Source: JADKAV01 sp963769435
Lineage (GTDB): Bacteria; Actinomycetota; Actinomycetes; S36-B12; UBA10799
DNA: 64,000 nt
Assembly: GCA_963769435.1 (NCBI GenBank)
Contig: CAVYLN010000002.1
Coordinates: forward strand, 62,001 to 126,000
Reading direction: 5' to 3'
A program made the translations under genes and the position numbers. The notes below the pieces were generated by a model. The model was not told where the DNA came from and did not search any database. It saw only the letters and a program-made list of their open reading frames with translations. Of the stretch, positions 35,965 through 45,516 are shown in pieces (the first letter of the stretch is position 1; each line of letters begins with the position of its first letter).

Positions 35965-37833
35965 TCAGGTCGAGGCGCTGAGACTGAACTGTTCGTAGTG
36001 CCGCGCGTACAGACCGGCCTGCGACAGCAGTTCGTCGTGGCGGCCGCGCTCGGCGATACGGCCGTCGTCGATCACAAGGATCAGATCGGCGTCTCGAACG
36101 GTGGACAGCCTGTGCGCGATCACCAGCGACGTACGACCGGTGAGAGCGGCGGACAGCGCGACCTGCACGGCGCGTTCGTTCTCGCTGTCCAGGTGGGCGG
36201 TGGCTTCGTCGAGCACGACGACCTTTGGCCGCTTCAGCAGCAGCCGGGCGATCGCCAGCCGCTGCTTCTCGCCGCCGGACAGCCGATATCCGCGGTCTCC
36301 GACTACGGTGTTGAGGCCATCCGGCAGGGACCGCAGGAGTTCTGCGATCTGCGCGTCCTCACACGCCGCCCAGATCTGGTCCTCCGTTGCGTCCGGATCG
36401 GCGTACTGCAGGTTCGCCAGGATCGTGTCGTGGAACATGTGCGCGTCCTGGGTGACGTAACCGACCGTGTCGCGCAGGCAGTCGAGAGTGAGATCGCGAA
36501 CATCGACCCCATTGAGTTCCACCGCGCCGGAGTCCACATCGTAGAGCCGCGCCACCAGTTGTGTGATGGTCGTCTTGCCGGCACCGCTGGGACCGACCAG
36601 TGCCACCAGGCCACCGGCCGGGATTTCGAAGTCCACACCGTGCAGGATCTGGTCGCTGGTGCGGGTTTCGTCGACGGCGACCGACTCCAGCGAGGCCAAC
36701 GACACCTCCGACGGTGCCGGATAGTGGAAATCGACGTCCCGGAACCGCACACTCACCGGGCCGGGAGGCACCTCCCGGGCACCCGGTCGTTCGGTGATCA
36801 ACGGCGGCAGGTCGAGGACCTCGAACACCCGCTCGAAACTGACCAGTGCGGTCATGACGTCCACGCGGACATTGCTCAGTGCGGTCAGGGGCCCGTACAA
36901 CTGCGCGAGCAGGCCGGTCAGTGCCAGCAACGTTCCGAGGGTGAGTGCGCCGGTGATCACCAGGTTGCCGCCCAGGCCGTACACCAGCGCTGTGGCCAGT
37001 GCGGCCACCAGAGTGAGGGCGGTGAAGAAGTACCGGTTCGCCATCGCGATGGACACGCCGATGTCGCGAACGCGGGCGGCGCGGCCTGAGAACTCGGCGT
37101 CCTCCTGCTGAGGCCTCCCGAACAGTTTGGTGAGCAGTGCCCCGCCGATGTTGAAACGTTCGGTCATCTGCGTGCTCATGTCGGAGTTCATCTGCATCTG
37201 CTGGCGTGTGAGACCGGCCAGCCGTCGCCCCATCCACTTCGCGGGCAGGATGAACAGTGGCACCAGAACCAGCGAGGCCAAGGTGATCTGCCAGGACAGC
37301 GCGAACATCGTGATCAGGACCACGACGAGGCTGATCAGGTTGCCGAGCACCCCCGAGAGGGTCGAGGTGAACGCCTGCTGGGCTCCGATCACATCGTTGT
37401 TCAGGCGCGACACCAGGGCCCCGGTCTGGGTTCGGGTGAAGAAGGCGATGGGTTGTCGCTGGACATGGGCGAACACCTCGGACCGCAGATCGTAGATGAG
37501 TCCCTCGCCGATGCGCGCGGATTGCCACCGACTCACCAGACCCACGAAGGCATCGACCACGGCCAATGCCGCGACCATGATCGCGGTCGTCGTCACGACG
37601 GCGGCGTTGCCCGGGGTGATGCCTTCATCGATGATTCGTCGGAACAGCAACGGTTGTGCGACCACCAGCAGCGAGTCCACGACCAGCAGGAGGAGGAATC
37701 CGATGATCAGTGGACGGTAGTTCCGTGCGTAACGCAGAATGCGCCGTACCGTCCCGGGCGCCAGTTTGTGCTCCTTCACGGAGTCGTCCCTGGTGAACGA
37801 ACGCATCGCGAGGTGCGTGCGCATCATCGACAT
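35965..37833 (-). CDS. ABC exporter, fused membrane and ATPase domains
   Basis: A 622-residue half-transporter: residues 1-330 hold six transmembrane helices, with the coupling-type segment RQPIAFFTRTQTGALVSRLNNDV. The ATPase half has Walker A GPSGAGKTT, Q-loop YVTQDAHMF, signature LSGGEKQRLAIARLL, Walker B VVVLDEATAHLDSE and H-loop IAHRLSTV. The order is that of MsbA/multidrug-type homodimeric exporters. The substrate is unknown. Start may be the ATG at 37833 or the nearby MRTHLAM. Confidence 0.92.
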   Translation of the reverse strand: MSMMRTHLAMRSFTRDDSVKEHKLAPGTVRRILRYARNYRPLIIGFLLLLVVDSLLVVAQPLLFRRIIDEGITPGNAAVVTTTAIMVAALAVVDAFVGLVSRWQSARIGEGLIYDLRSEVFAHVQRQPIAFFTRTQTGALVSRLNNDVIGAQQAFTSTLSGVLGNLISLVVVLITMFALSWQITLASLVLVPLFILPAKWMGRRLAGLTRQQMQMNSDMSTQMTERFNIGGALLTKLFGRPQQEDAEFSGRAARVRDIGVSIAMANRYFFTALTLVAALATALVYGLGGNLVITGALTLGTLLALTGLLAQLYGPLTALSNVRVDVMTALVSFERVFEVLDLPPLITERPGAREVPPGPVSVRFRDVDFHYPAPSEVSLASLESVAVDETRTSDQILHGVDFEIPAGGLVALVGPSGAGKTTITQLVARLYDVDSGAVELNGVDVRDLTLDCLRDTVGYVTQDAHMFHDTILANLQYADPDATEDQIWAACEDAQIAELLRSLPDGLNTVVGDRGYRLSGGEKQRLAIARLLLKRPKVVVLDEATAHLDSENERAVQVALSAALTGRTSLVIAHRLSTVRDADLILVIDDGRIAERGRHDELLSQAGLYARHYEQFSLSAST

Positions 37834-37924
37834 ACCTGCCCCAAACCCGGGCAGTCACGGCGCCGCCCTCATGCCCAACCCCCGGCGGCGACAAAAGATT
37901 CCCGCTGGTGAGGCAGCTGCGCGC

Positions 37925-38140
37925 CTACTTGTTGGTGACGCGGCCGGAGCCGCCACGGCCGCGCAGGTCCGTCTCAGACTCCACGAGTAACCGATGGATG
38001 AACCCGTAGGAGCGGCCGGTCTCCCCGGCCAGTTCGCGGATGCTGGCACCTTTGGTGTAGCGCTTTCGCAACTCGGCGGTCAATGCCTGCCTCTCTCCCC
38101 CAGTGATCCGGCGACCCTTCTGCTTGTGTAGTCCGGTCAT
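37925..38140 (-). CDS. Small helix-turn-helix protein
   Basis: A 71-residue basic protein with a helix-turn-helix of the form YTKGASIRELAGETGRSYGFIHRLL and a C-terminal RGRGG tail, a common actinobacterial small regulator. The target is unknown. AAGGGAACC precedes the ATG at 38140, and a TAGGAT -10 box lies upstream over the ABC-F stop codon. Confidence 0.88.
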   Translation of the reverse strand: MTGLHKQKGRRITGGERQALTAELRKRYTKGASIRELAGETGRSYGFIHRLLVESETDLRGRGGSGRVTNK

Positions 38141-38185
38141 GGTTCCCTTCCGCTCTCCTGGATGTTCACCTACGCTACGTTTCGC

Positions 38186-38191
38186 ATCCTA
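38186..38191 (-). promoter_or_regulatory. -10 box of the small HTH gene overlapping the ABC-F stop codon
   Basis: TAGGAT on the minus strand begins with the TAG stop of the ABC-F gene and sits about 46 bp before the HTH start, so this gene has its own promoter. Confidence 0.45.
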
Positions 38192-39778
38192 GGCTAACGT
38201 CACCAGATCCAGGTACTGCTCATCCCATAGATCCTCTGCCCCGTCAGGCAGGAGTAATACACGTTGCGGATCCAGTGCGGTGACCGCCCCCGGATCGTGA
38301 GTGACCAGCACCACGGCACCTTCGTACTCACGCAGCGCCGACAGGATCTCGGCTCTCGACGCCGGATCCAGGTTGTTCGTCGGTTCGTCCAACAACAGAA
38401 CGTTCGCACCGGAGACCACCAGGCACGCCAGTGCCAGCCTGGTCTTCTCACCGCCACTGAGCGTGCCGGCGGCCTGGAAGACGGTGTCGCCGCTGAACAG
38501 GAAGCGGCCGAGTACCGATCTGGCCTCGGTGTCCGTGAGCCCAGGAGCCTGCGCGGCCAGATTCTCCAGGACACTGCGTTGCCGGTCCAGGGTCTCGTGC
38601 TCCTGGGCGTAGTAGCCCGTCACCAGTCCGTGACCCGACAGGACCTGTCCGGTGTCCGCCTCCAGATCACCGGCCAGCATCCGCAGCAACGTGGTCTTGC
38701 CCGCACCGTTGAGCCCCAGCACGACCACCCGCGCACCACGGTCGATCGCGAGATCCACGTCGATGAAGATCTCCTGTGAGCCGTACGACTTCGACAAGCC
38801 GGACGCGGTCAGCGGCACCCGTCCACACGGAAGCGGCTTGGGAAAACGAAGAGCTGCGGTCTTCTCCTGCCGGCGTTGCGGCTCCAGCGCCGCCTCCAGC
38901 GCGTCGGCGCGGCGCAGCATGGTCTGGGCCTGTCGGGCCTTCGTCGCCTTGGCCCGCATCCGCTCCGCCTGGCCGCGCAACGCATCGGCCTGCTTGCTCG
39001 CGTTGGTCTGTTCGCGACGTCGCCGCCGGGCGTCCACCTCGACCTGCTGCTGGTATGCCTCCCAGCCCATGTTGTAGACGTCCAGAGTGCAGCGGACCGC
39101 GTCCAGGTGAGCCACCCGGGTCACAACGTCGCGCACCAGGTCCACGTCGTGGGAGATGACCACCAGACCCTCGTTGTAGGTACGCAGGAATCCGCGTAGC
39201 CACGAGATCGAGTCCGCGTCCAGGTGGTTCGTGGGCTCGTCCAGCAGCAAGACCCCACCCCCGGAGAACAGGATCCTGGCCAGTTCCACACGGCGTCGCT
39301 GACCACCGGACAGAGTCCCCAGCGGACGCGCCAACTGCTCATGGGACAACCCGAGTCCGTCGGAGACCGCGAGTGCCTCCGACTCCGCGGCGTATCCGCC
39401 CTGCGCCAGGAACTCTGCCTCCGCGTTGGCGTAGCGGCGCATTGCGGAGTCGCGCTGGTGCGGGTCCTCCATCCCGCGGGCATGGCGCTGCATCCGGGAG
39501 ACCGCCTCGTCGAGGCCGCGAGCACTCATGATCCGCGCCATGGCAGTCTGTTCGGCGTCCGCAGCAGCGGGATCCTGCGGCAGATACTCGACCTCCGCGC
39601 GCGTGACCGTCCCGGCAGCCGGCTGCGCCAGGCCTGCGAGCACCTTCATCAAAGTGGTCTTCCCGGCCCCGTTGCGGCCCACCAGACCGACCCGGTCGCC
39701 AGGGCCGACGCGCAGGCTGGCCCCTTCGAGCAGCAGGCGGGCGCCGGCTCGCAGTTCGATGTCGGCGGCTTGGATCAC
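38189..39778 (-). CDS. ABC-F family translation-associated ATPase
   Basis: The protein (about 529 residues) has two ABC domains in tandem with no transmembrane segments: first Walker A GRNGAGKTT and signature LSGGQRRRVELARIL, then second Walker A GLNGAGKTTL and signature LSGGEKTRLALACLV, each with a Walker B LLLDEPTN. The linker (KADALRGQAERMRAKATKARQAQTM) is the basic helical P-site tRNA-interaction motif. It acts on ribosomes. I chose the GTG at 39778 because family members start V-I-x-A; the ATG at 39826 adds 16 atypical residues. Confidence 0.92.
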   Translation of the reverse strand: MIQAADIELRAGARLLLEGASLRVGPGDRVGLVGRNGAGKTTLMKVLAGLAQPAAGTVTRAEVEYLPQDPAAADAEQTAMARIMSARGLDEAVSRMQRHARGMEDPHQRDSAMRRYANAEAEFLAQGGYAAESEALAVSDGLGLSHEQLARPLGTLSGGQRRRVELARILFSGGGVLLLDEPTNHLDADSISWLRGFLRTYNEGLVVISHDVDLVRDVVTRVAHLDAVRCTLDVYNMGWEAYQQQVEVDARRRRREQTNASKQADALRGQAERMRAKATKARQAQTMLRRADALEAALEPQRRQEKTAALRFPKPLPCGRVPLTASGLSKSYGSQEIFIDVDLAIDRGARVVVLGLNGAGKTTLLRMLAGDLEADTGQVLSGHGLVTGYYAQEHETLDRQRSVLENLAAQAPGLTDTEARSVLGRFLFSGDTVFQAAGTLSGGEKTRLALACLVVSGANVLLLDEPTNNLDPASRAEILSALREYEGAVVLVTHDPGAVTALDPQRVLLLPDGAEDLWDEQYLDLVTLA

Positions 39779-39901
39779 ACCCTCCACTGTGGCAAACGTC
39801 GGCCGCCGAGTGACTACTGCCTCCACCGGTCGTCGGTCGTGAGCCCGCCGCTACCCTGCCTTTGCCTGCAATGCACGGCGGGTAGTGCCGCGAACGCCGT
39901 T

Positions 39902-40213
39902 TCAGACGTTGAAACCCAGCGCGCGCAGCATCTCTCGGCCCTCGTCGGTGATCTTGTCCGGGCCCCACGGAGGCATCCACACCCAGTTGATGCGGAAGTC
40001 CTTGACGACATCCGAGAGCGCGATCCGGGTCTGATCCTCGATCTCGTCGGTGAGTGGACATGCTGCCGAGGTCAGGGTCATGTCGATGGTCGCGATCTCA
40101 TCGGCGTCCACGTGCACGCCGTAGACCAGTCCTAGATCGACGACGTTGATCCCGAGCTCAGGATCGACCACATCGCGCATCCGTTCGGTGAGTTCCTCTT
40201 CGGTGACGCTCAT
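39902..40213 (-). CDS. sufT: SufT, Fe-S cluster assembly factor (DUF59/MIP18-type)
   Basis: The 103-residue protein MSVTEEELTERMRDVVDPELGINVVDLGLVY contains the DUF59 core with the conserved DPELG, DMTLTSAACPL (cysteine present) and WMPPWGPDKITDEGREML. It is the last gene of the suf operon and helps Fe-S maturation. The ATG at 40213 overlaps the sufU stop. Confidence 0.93.
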   Translation of the reverse strand: MSVTEEELTERMRDVVDPELGINVVDLGLVYGVHVDADEIATIDMTLTSAACPLTDEIEDQTRIALSDVVKDFRINWVWMPPWGPDKITDEGREMLRALGFNV

Positions 40214-40656
40214 GTGAAGTCCTTTCCCAGTGTTTGAAGCGTTGCGTCCTTGAAAGCCATCCATCCCAGCAGTGCACATTTCACACGCGCGGGGTAGGCG
40301 GCCACTCCTGCGAATGCGATGCCATCGCCGAGCACCTCTTCGTCCGGCTCGACCTTGCCCCGACCCTCGATCAACCGCACGAACTCTTCGATGACGGGCC
40401 AGACCTGGTCCAGTGGCTTGCCCACGAGTTGTTCGTACATCACCGAGGTCGACGCCTGCGAGATCGAGCAGCCCGTCGCGTCGTACGAGATGTCCCGGAC
40501 CACGCCGTCCTGGACGTCGACACGCAGGGTCACCTCGTCGCCACATGTCGGGTTCACATGATGGACCTCGGCACCGAACGGCTCCCGCAGTCCCTTGCCG
40601 CGGGGATTTCGGTAGTGATCGAGGATGATCTCCTGATACAGGGTCTCGAGGTTCAT
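40210..40656 (-). CDS. sufU: SufU, zinc-dependent sulfur-transfer protein
   Basis: The 148-residue protein has the three cysteines of the IscU/SufU fold in NPTCGD, GCSIS and VKCALLGW, with the aspartate of the zinc site, and the extra region between the second and third cysteine typical of SufU. It accepts sulfur from SufS. ATGA-type overlaps link it to sufS and sufT. Confidence 0.95.
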   Translation of the reverse strand: MNLETLYQEIILDHYRNPRGKGLREPFGAEVHHVNPTCGDEVTLRVDVQDGVVRDISYDATGCSISQASTSVMYEQLVGKPLDQVWPVIEEFVRLIEGRGKVEPDEEVLGDGIAFAGVAAYPARVKCALLGWMAFKDATLQTLGKDFT

Positions 40657-41902
40657 GCGAAGAACTCCAGAGCCCGCGCGGTTCCGTCGAGGAAGGCGGC
40701 CACGTCGTCGGGGTCGTTGTACAGGTAGAACGTCGCTCGCGTGGTCGCAGGCACGCCGAAACGGCGGTGCAGTGGCCAGGCGCAGTGGTGGCCCACCCTG
40801 ACCGCCACTCCGGAGTCATCGAGCACTTGGCCCAGGTCGTGAGGATGGACGCCCTCGGCGACGAAGGACACCGCTCCCCCCGGTCCTCGAGATCAGAGGG
40901 TCCGATGACCCGGACACCCGGGATGTCGCGCAAACCTTCCAGGGCCTGGGCGGTGAGTGCCAGTTCGTGCTCATGGATCGCAGACAGCCCCACGCCATCG
41001 AGGTACTGGCAGGCGGCCCCGAGACCCACCGCTTGGGCGATGTTGGGCACGCCGGCCTCGAACCGCTGCGGCGGCGGCGCGAAGGTGGAGTGGTCCATGA
41101 AGACCTGCTCGATCATGGAACCGCCGGTGAGCATGGGCGGCATCTCCGCCAGCAGGTCGGCGCGACCCCACAGGCATCCCACACCGGTCGGGCCGAGCAT
41201 CTTGTGACCGCTGAAAGCGATGAAGTCGGCACCGAGGTCGTGCACATCCACCGGCATGTGCGGCACGGATTGACAGGCATCGACCACGAGCAGCGCACCC
41301 ACGGCGTGCGCCATCTCGGCGACCTGCGGGATCGGGTTGATGGTGCCCAGGACATTTGACTGGTGGGTCAGGGCCACGACACGGGTCCTCGGTGTGACCA
41401 TCGCCGGGTCCAGATCGAGGCGCCCGTCGTCGGTCACGCCGAACCAACGCAGCGTGGCCCCCGTGCGGCGGGCGACCTGCTGCCACGGGACGAGATTGGC
41501 GTGATGCTCCATCTCCGAGATGAGGATCTCGTCGCCCGGACCCAGTACGAACCGGGCGGGGCCACCGTCCGCTGTGGCGTTCATGAAGGCATAGGCGACC
41601 AGATTCAAGGCCTCCGTGGCGTTGCGCGTGAAGATCACCTCTGCGGGGGTCCCTCCCACGAAACCGGCCACGATCGCACGCGCGCCCTCGTAGGCGTCAG
41701 TGGCCTCCTCCGCGAGCTGGTGTGCGCCGCGATGCACGGCAGCGTTGTGCTGCTCATAGAAGTCCCGTTCGGCATCGATCACCTGGCGCGGCTTCTGGGA
41801 GGTCGCACCGGAATCGAGGTAGACCAAGCGCCGGTCGCCGCGCACCGTGCGTTCCAGGATCGGGAAATCCTTGCGCAGCGCGTCGACGTCCAGCAGGGTC
41901 AT
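40653..41902 (-). CDS. sufS: SufS cysteine desulfurase, interrupted by one frame break
   Basis: The PLP enzyme starts at the ATG at 41902 (MTLLDVDALRKDFPIL). It shows YLDSGATSQKP, TRNATEALNLVAY, SEMEHHANLVPW and the PLP lysine in FSGHKMLGPTGVG. After SDLEDRG the frame changes. The correct continuation, AVSFVAEGVHPHDLGQVLDDSG and VRVGHHCAWPLHRRF with the catalytic cysteine, is in the frame ending at 40653. Restoring a seventh G in the G6 run (plus-strand c's 40876-40881) gives a normal 416-residue enzyme. As printed, the reading frame instead runs out of frame through sufU into sufT. Confidence 0.92.
40876..40881 (-). other. Homopolymer G6 in sufS, probably one base short
   Basis: Six C on the plus strand; with seven, the coding strand reads DRGGAVSFVAEG and keeps the SufS frame. 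A homopolymer contraction is typical of sequencing error. Confidence 0.7.
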
Positions 41903-42663
41903 CCGGCGACACCCGCTCCGATGAACTGCTCGTAGCCGTTCTCCTCGATCTGATCGGCGAGTTCCGGGCCACCTTCGGCCACGATCCGCCCCTGCCACAT
42001 CACGTGTACGAATTCCACAGGAATCTGCCGAAGCAACCGCGTGGTGTGCGTGATCAGCACAACTCCCACCTCGCTGCCTTCGCGCACCCTGTTCACACCC
42101 TCGGACACGACCTTGAGAGCGTCGACGTCCAGGCCGGAGTCGGTCTCATCCAGAACCGCGAACTTCGGCCGCAACAGTCCCATCTGCAGGATCTCGTGAC
42201 GCTTACGCTCACCGCCGGAGAAACCCTCGTTGACGCTGCGCTCAGCGAACGACGGGTCCACGTTGAGGTCCGCCATCGCCCCGCGCATCTCCTTGAGCCA
42301 CGTACGCAGCGCCGGCGCCTCACCGCGGACGGCGGTGATCGCGCTGCGCAGGAAGTTGGACACCGAGACTCCGGGCACCTCGACGGGGTACTGCATCGCC
42401 AGGAACAGCCCGGCCCGGGCCCGCTCGTCGACGCTCATCGACAGCAGGTCCTCCCCGTCCATGGTCACCGACCCCTTGGTCACCGTGTAGGCCGGGTGTC
42501 CGGCCAGGGCGTATGCCAGCGTCGACTTGCCGGAGCCGTTGGGTCCCATGATGGCGTGGGTCTGCCCGGTGTCCACTGTGAGGTTCACCCCGCGCAGAAT
42601 CTCCTTGGGTCCGCCGTCGGACTCGACCTCGACGTGTAGGTCGCGGATGGTCAACTCGGTCAT
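41899..42663 (-). CDS. sufC: SufC ATPase
   Basis: The 254-residue ABC-type ATPase has Walker A GPNGSGKST, signature FSGGERKRHEILQMG, Walker B FAVLDETDSGLDVDAL and H-loop ITHTTRLL, the SufC consensus. It forms the SufBC2D scaffold complex. It overlaps the Rieske gene upstream and sufS downstream by 4 bp each. Confidence 0.97.
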   Translation of the reverse strand: MTELTIRDLHVEVESDGGPKEILRGVNLTVDTGQTHAIMGPNGSGKSTLAYALAGHPAYTVTKGSVTMDGEDLLSMSVDERARAGLFLAMQYPVEVPGVSVSNFLRSAITAVRGEAPALRTWLKEMRGAMADLNVDPSFAERSVNEGFSGGERKRHEILQMGLLRPKFAVLDETDSGLDVDALKVVSEGVNRVREGSEVGVVLITHTTRLLRQIPVEFVHVMWQGRIVAEGGPELADQIEENGYEQFIGAGVAG

Positions 42664-42989
42664 CGTGCCTCCTCTGGGATTGCGACGAGCACCAACGCTT
42701 CGTCGCCATGGCCTTCAATCTGGACTGGGTATGTGGTGATGGGTTCGAACGCAGGGGGCCCCGACGGCTCGCCGGTGCGCAGATCGAACCGGGATCCGTG
42801 CAACCAGCACTCGATGGTGCAGCCGGAGACCTCGCCCTCGGACAACGAGACCTCGGCGTGCGAACACACATCGTTGACCGCGAACACCTCGTCGCCGACG
42901 CGTACCAGCGCCAGTTGCACACCGTCCACCACGATGCGTCGCGGCTGGGAGTCTCGCAGGTCGGCCAGCCGGATGGAGACGTCGCCCAT
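42660..42989 (-). CDS. Rieske-type [2Fe-2S] ferredoxin within the suf operon
   Basis: A 109-residue protein with Rieske cluster ligands C-x-H in VCSHAEVSLSEG and C-x2-H in CWLHGSRFDL. It is of the small dioxygenase-ferredoxin/NirD type. It lies between sufD (1-bp overlap TGATG) and sufC, a position common in actinobacterial suf operons. It may supply electrons for cluster assembly, or simply be an early client; this is inference. Confidence 0.9.
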   Translation of the reverse strand: MGDVSIRLADLRDSQPRRIVVDGVQLALVRVGDEVFAVNDVCSHAEVSLSEGEVSGCTIECWLHGSRFDLRTGEPSGPPAFEPITTYPVQIEGHGDEALVLVAIPEEAR

Positions 42990-44110
42990 CAGGCCTCCCC
43001 GCCCGCGTAGCCGAGCTCGGCCTCCACCGCTCGCATGACCTCCGAGCGCACCATCGGGACGTCGATGCCGTCGAGGACGTCCGCGAAGAATCCGAGCACG
43101 ACGAGCCGCCGGGCCTCGTCCTCGGTGATCCCGCGGGAACGCAGGTAGAAGACCTGCTCCTCGTCGAAACGGCCCGTCGCACTGGCGTGTCCGGCGCCAG
43201 CCACGTCCCCGGTGAGGATCTCCAGGTTCGGCACGGAGTCCGCCCGAGGTCCGTCGTCCAGCAACAGGTTGCGGTTGATCTCGTACGTCTGGGTACCGAC
43301 CGCCTCCGGGCGGATCAGGACGTCGCCCACCCACACGCTGCGAGCGCCCTCGCCCTGCAGCGCACCCTTGAACACCACGTTGCTGCGGCAGTGGGGCTGG
43401 CCGTGATCGACGAAGGACCGGTGCTCGAAACGCTGTCCGGAATCGGCGAAGAACAGGCCACGCACGTCGGCCTCCCCCCCGGGGCCGTCGTAGTCCACGG
43501 TCTGGACCAGTCTCACGGCCTCGCCCCCGAGAGTCACGACGATGCTGCGCAACCGCGCGTCCCGCCCCAGCCGGTTGGCGATGTGGCCGGCGTGCACCGA
43601 GTCGTCCGACCAGTTCTGGACGCTGACGAGTTCGAGCACGGCGTTGTCACCGACGACCACGGACAGATTGCCCGCGTACTGGGCCGTCCCGGTGTGGCGC
43701 AGTACCACGGTCGCCCTGGAACCGGCACCCACCTCGATGAGGGTCTGACCCCAGACCACCGGATCGCGGCCGGAGCCGGACAGGTCGATCACCACGGGCT
43801 CCGGGTGGGAGGACTCCGCTGGGATCTGCAGCAGCATCGCTGTCCCGGCATGCTTGGCCGCCAGCGCGGAGATCCGGTCGACTGGGGCACTGGCAGCGCG
43901 TTCAGCCGCAGCGGAGGCGTCGATAGGCGTGAGCGTTACACCCTCGGGCAGCGTCGACTCCCAAGTCAGATGACCATCGGAAGGCGCATCCTCCAGCAGC
44001 GGCTTGAGGGCAGTCCTTGGCGCGAACCGCCAGACCTCTTCGCGACCGGTCGGCGGTGGGAAGTCCGCGAGGTCGTACGACCGAAGGTTGGACATGGAGA
44101 CCTGACCCAT
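42989..44110 (-). CDS. sufD: SufD scaffold subunit
   Basis: The 373-residue protein has a beta-helix core and the SufBD family signature: LVQTVDYDGPGGEADVRG, HRSFVDHGQPHCRSNVVFKG, PNLEILTGDVAGAGHASATGRFDEEQVFYLRSRG and the C-terminal EARRLVVLGFFADVLD. The conserved histidine in GHAS is present. It starts at the ATG at 44110 overlapping the sufB stop; an ATG at 44095 is an alternative. It partners SufB and SufC. Confidence 0.95.
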   Translation of the reverse strand: MGQVSMSNLRSYDLADFPPPTGREEVWRFAPRTALKPLLEDAPSDGHLTWESTLPEGVTLTPIDASAAAERAASAPVDRISALAAKHAGTAMLLQIPAESSHPEPVVIDLSGSGRDPVVWGQTLIEVGAGSRATVVLRHTGTAQYAGNLSVVVGDNAVLELVSVQNWSDDSVHAGHIANRLGRDARLRSIVVTLGGEAVRLVQTVDYDGPGGEADVRGLFFADSGQRFEHRSFVDHGQPHCRSNVVFKGALQGEGARSVWVGDVLIRPEAVGTQTYEINRNLLLDDGPRADSVPNLEILTGDVAGAGHASATGRFDEEQVFYLRSRGITEDEARRLVVLGFFADVLDGIDVPMVRSEVMRAVEAELGYAGGEA

Positions 44111-45516
44111 CAGCCGACCGCCCCTTCCATCTGCAGTTCGATCAGGCGGTTGAGTTCCAGTGCGTACTCCATGGGCAGCTCCCGCGCGATCGGCTCGATG
44201 AAACCACGCACGATCATCGCCATCGCCTCCTCCTCGCTCATGCCGCGCGACATCAGGTAGAACAACTGGTCCTCACCGATCTTGGACACCGTCGCCTCAT
44301 GACCCATCGACACGTCATCCTCACGGATGTCGTTGTACGGATAGGTGTCGGAGCGGCTGACATCGTCGACCAGCAAGGCGTCGCAGCGCACTGTCGACTT
44401 CGACCCACGGGCACCCGGGTTCACCTGGATCAGGCCCCGGTAGGACGTCCGGCCACCCCCACGTGCCACCGACTTGGAGACGATGGACGAGGACGTGTTC
44501 GGCGCGGCGTGGACCATCTTCGCACCCGCATCCTGATGCTGGTTCTCTCCGGCGAAGGCCACCGAAAGGGTCTCCCCCTTGGCGTGCTCGCCCATCAGCC
44601 ACACCGCCGGGTACTTCATGGTGACCTTCGAGCCGAGGTTGCCGTCGATCCACTCCATGGTCGCCCCCTGCTGGGCGATAGCCCGCTTGGTGACCAGGTT
44701 GTAGACGTTGGTGGACCAGTTCTGGATCGTCGTGTACCTGCAGCGGGCGTCCTTCTTGACGATGATCTCCACGACCGCGGAGTGCAGCGAGTCGGTGGAG
44801 TAGATGGGGGCGGTGCAGCCCTCCACGTAGTGCACGTAGGCGCCCTCGTCCACGATGATCAGCGTCCGCTCGAACTGGCCCATGTTCTCGGTGTTGATCC
44901 GGAAATAGGCCTGCAGCGGAATCTCGACGTGTACGCCCTTCGGCACGTAGATGAATGACCCGCCCGACCAGACGGCGGTGTTCAGTGCGGAGAACTTGTT
45001 GTCTCCGGCCGGGATCACCGAGGCGAAGTGTTCCCGGAAGAGGTCCTCGTGCTCCTTGAGCCCAGTGTCGGTGTCGAGGAAGATGACGCCCTGCTCCTCG
45101 AGATCCTCCCGGATCTTGTGGTAGACGACCTCACTCTCGTACTGCGCCGCGACACCGGCGATCAACCGCTGCTTCTCCGCCTCCGGGATACCGAGCCGGT
45201 CGTAGGTGTTCTTGATGTCCGCGGGCAGTTCGTCCCAGGACGTCGCCTGCTTCTCCGTGGACCGTACGAAGTACTTGATGGAGTCGAAGTTGATCGTCGA
45301 CAGATCCGCACCCCAGGTCGGCATCGGCTTCTTCTCGAAAAGACGCAGACCTTTCAGCCGCATCTCCAGCATCCACTCGGGCTCGTTCTTGAGCGCCGAG
45401 ATCTCGCGCACGACATCCTCGCTGAGACCACGCTTGGCAATCGCTCCGGCGGCGTCAGAATCGCTCCAGCCGTAGTCGTACCGGTCGAGGCCTGCGAGTT
45501 GATCGAGGTCACTCAT
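44110..45516 (-). CDS. sufB: SufB scaffold subunit
   Basis: The 468-residue protein carries GLSEDVVREISALKNEPEWML near the N-terminus, the SufBD core (HYVEGCTAPIYSTDSLHSAVVEI), WSTNVYNLVTKRA and the C-terminal DDVSMGHEATVSKIGEDQLFYLMSRGM with the cluster-binding region. SufB is the main Fe-S scaffold. The ATG at 45516 overlaps the sufR stop, so sufR is the first gene of the operon. The frame further upstream to 45666 is antisense-like and rejected. Confidence 0.97.
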   Translation of the reverse strand: MSDLDQLAGLDRYDYGWSDSDAAGAIAKRGLSEDVVREISALKNEPEWMLEMRLKGLRLFEKKPMPTWGADLSTINFDSIKYFVRSTEKQATSWDELPADIKNTYDRLGIPEAEKQRLIAGVAAQYESEVVYHKIREDLEEQGVIFLDTDTGLKEHEDLFREHFASVIPAGDNKFSALNTAVWSGGSFIYVPKGVHVEIPLQAYFRINTENMGQFERTLIIVDEGAYVHYVEGCTAPIYSTDSLHSAVVEIIVKKDARCRYTTIQNWSTNVYNLVTKRAIAQQGATMEWIDGNLGSKVTMKYPAVWLMGEHAKGETLSVAFAGENQHQDAGAKMVHAAPNTSSSIVSKSVARGGGRTSYRGLIQVNPGARGSKSTVRCDALLVDDVSRSDTYPYNDIREDDVSMGHEATVSKIGEDQLFYLMSRGMSEEEAMAMIVRGFIEPIARELPMEYALELNRLIELQMEGAVG

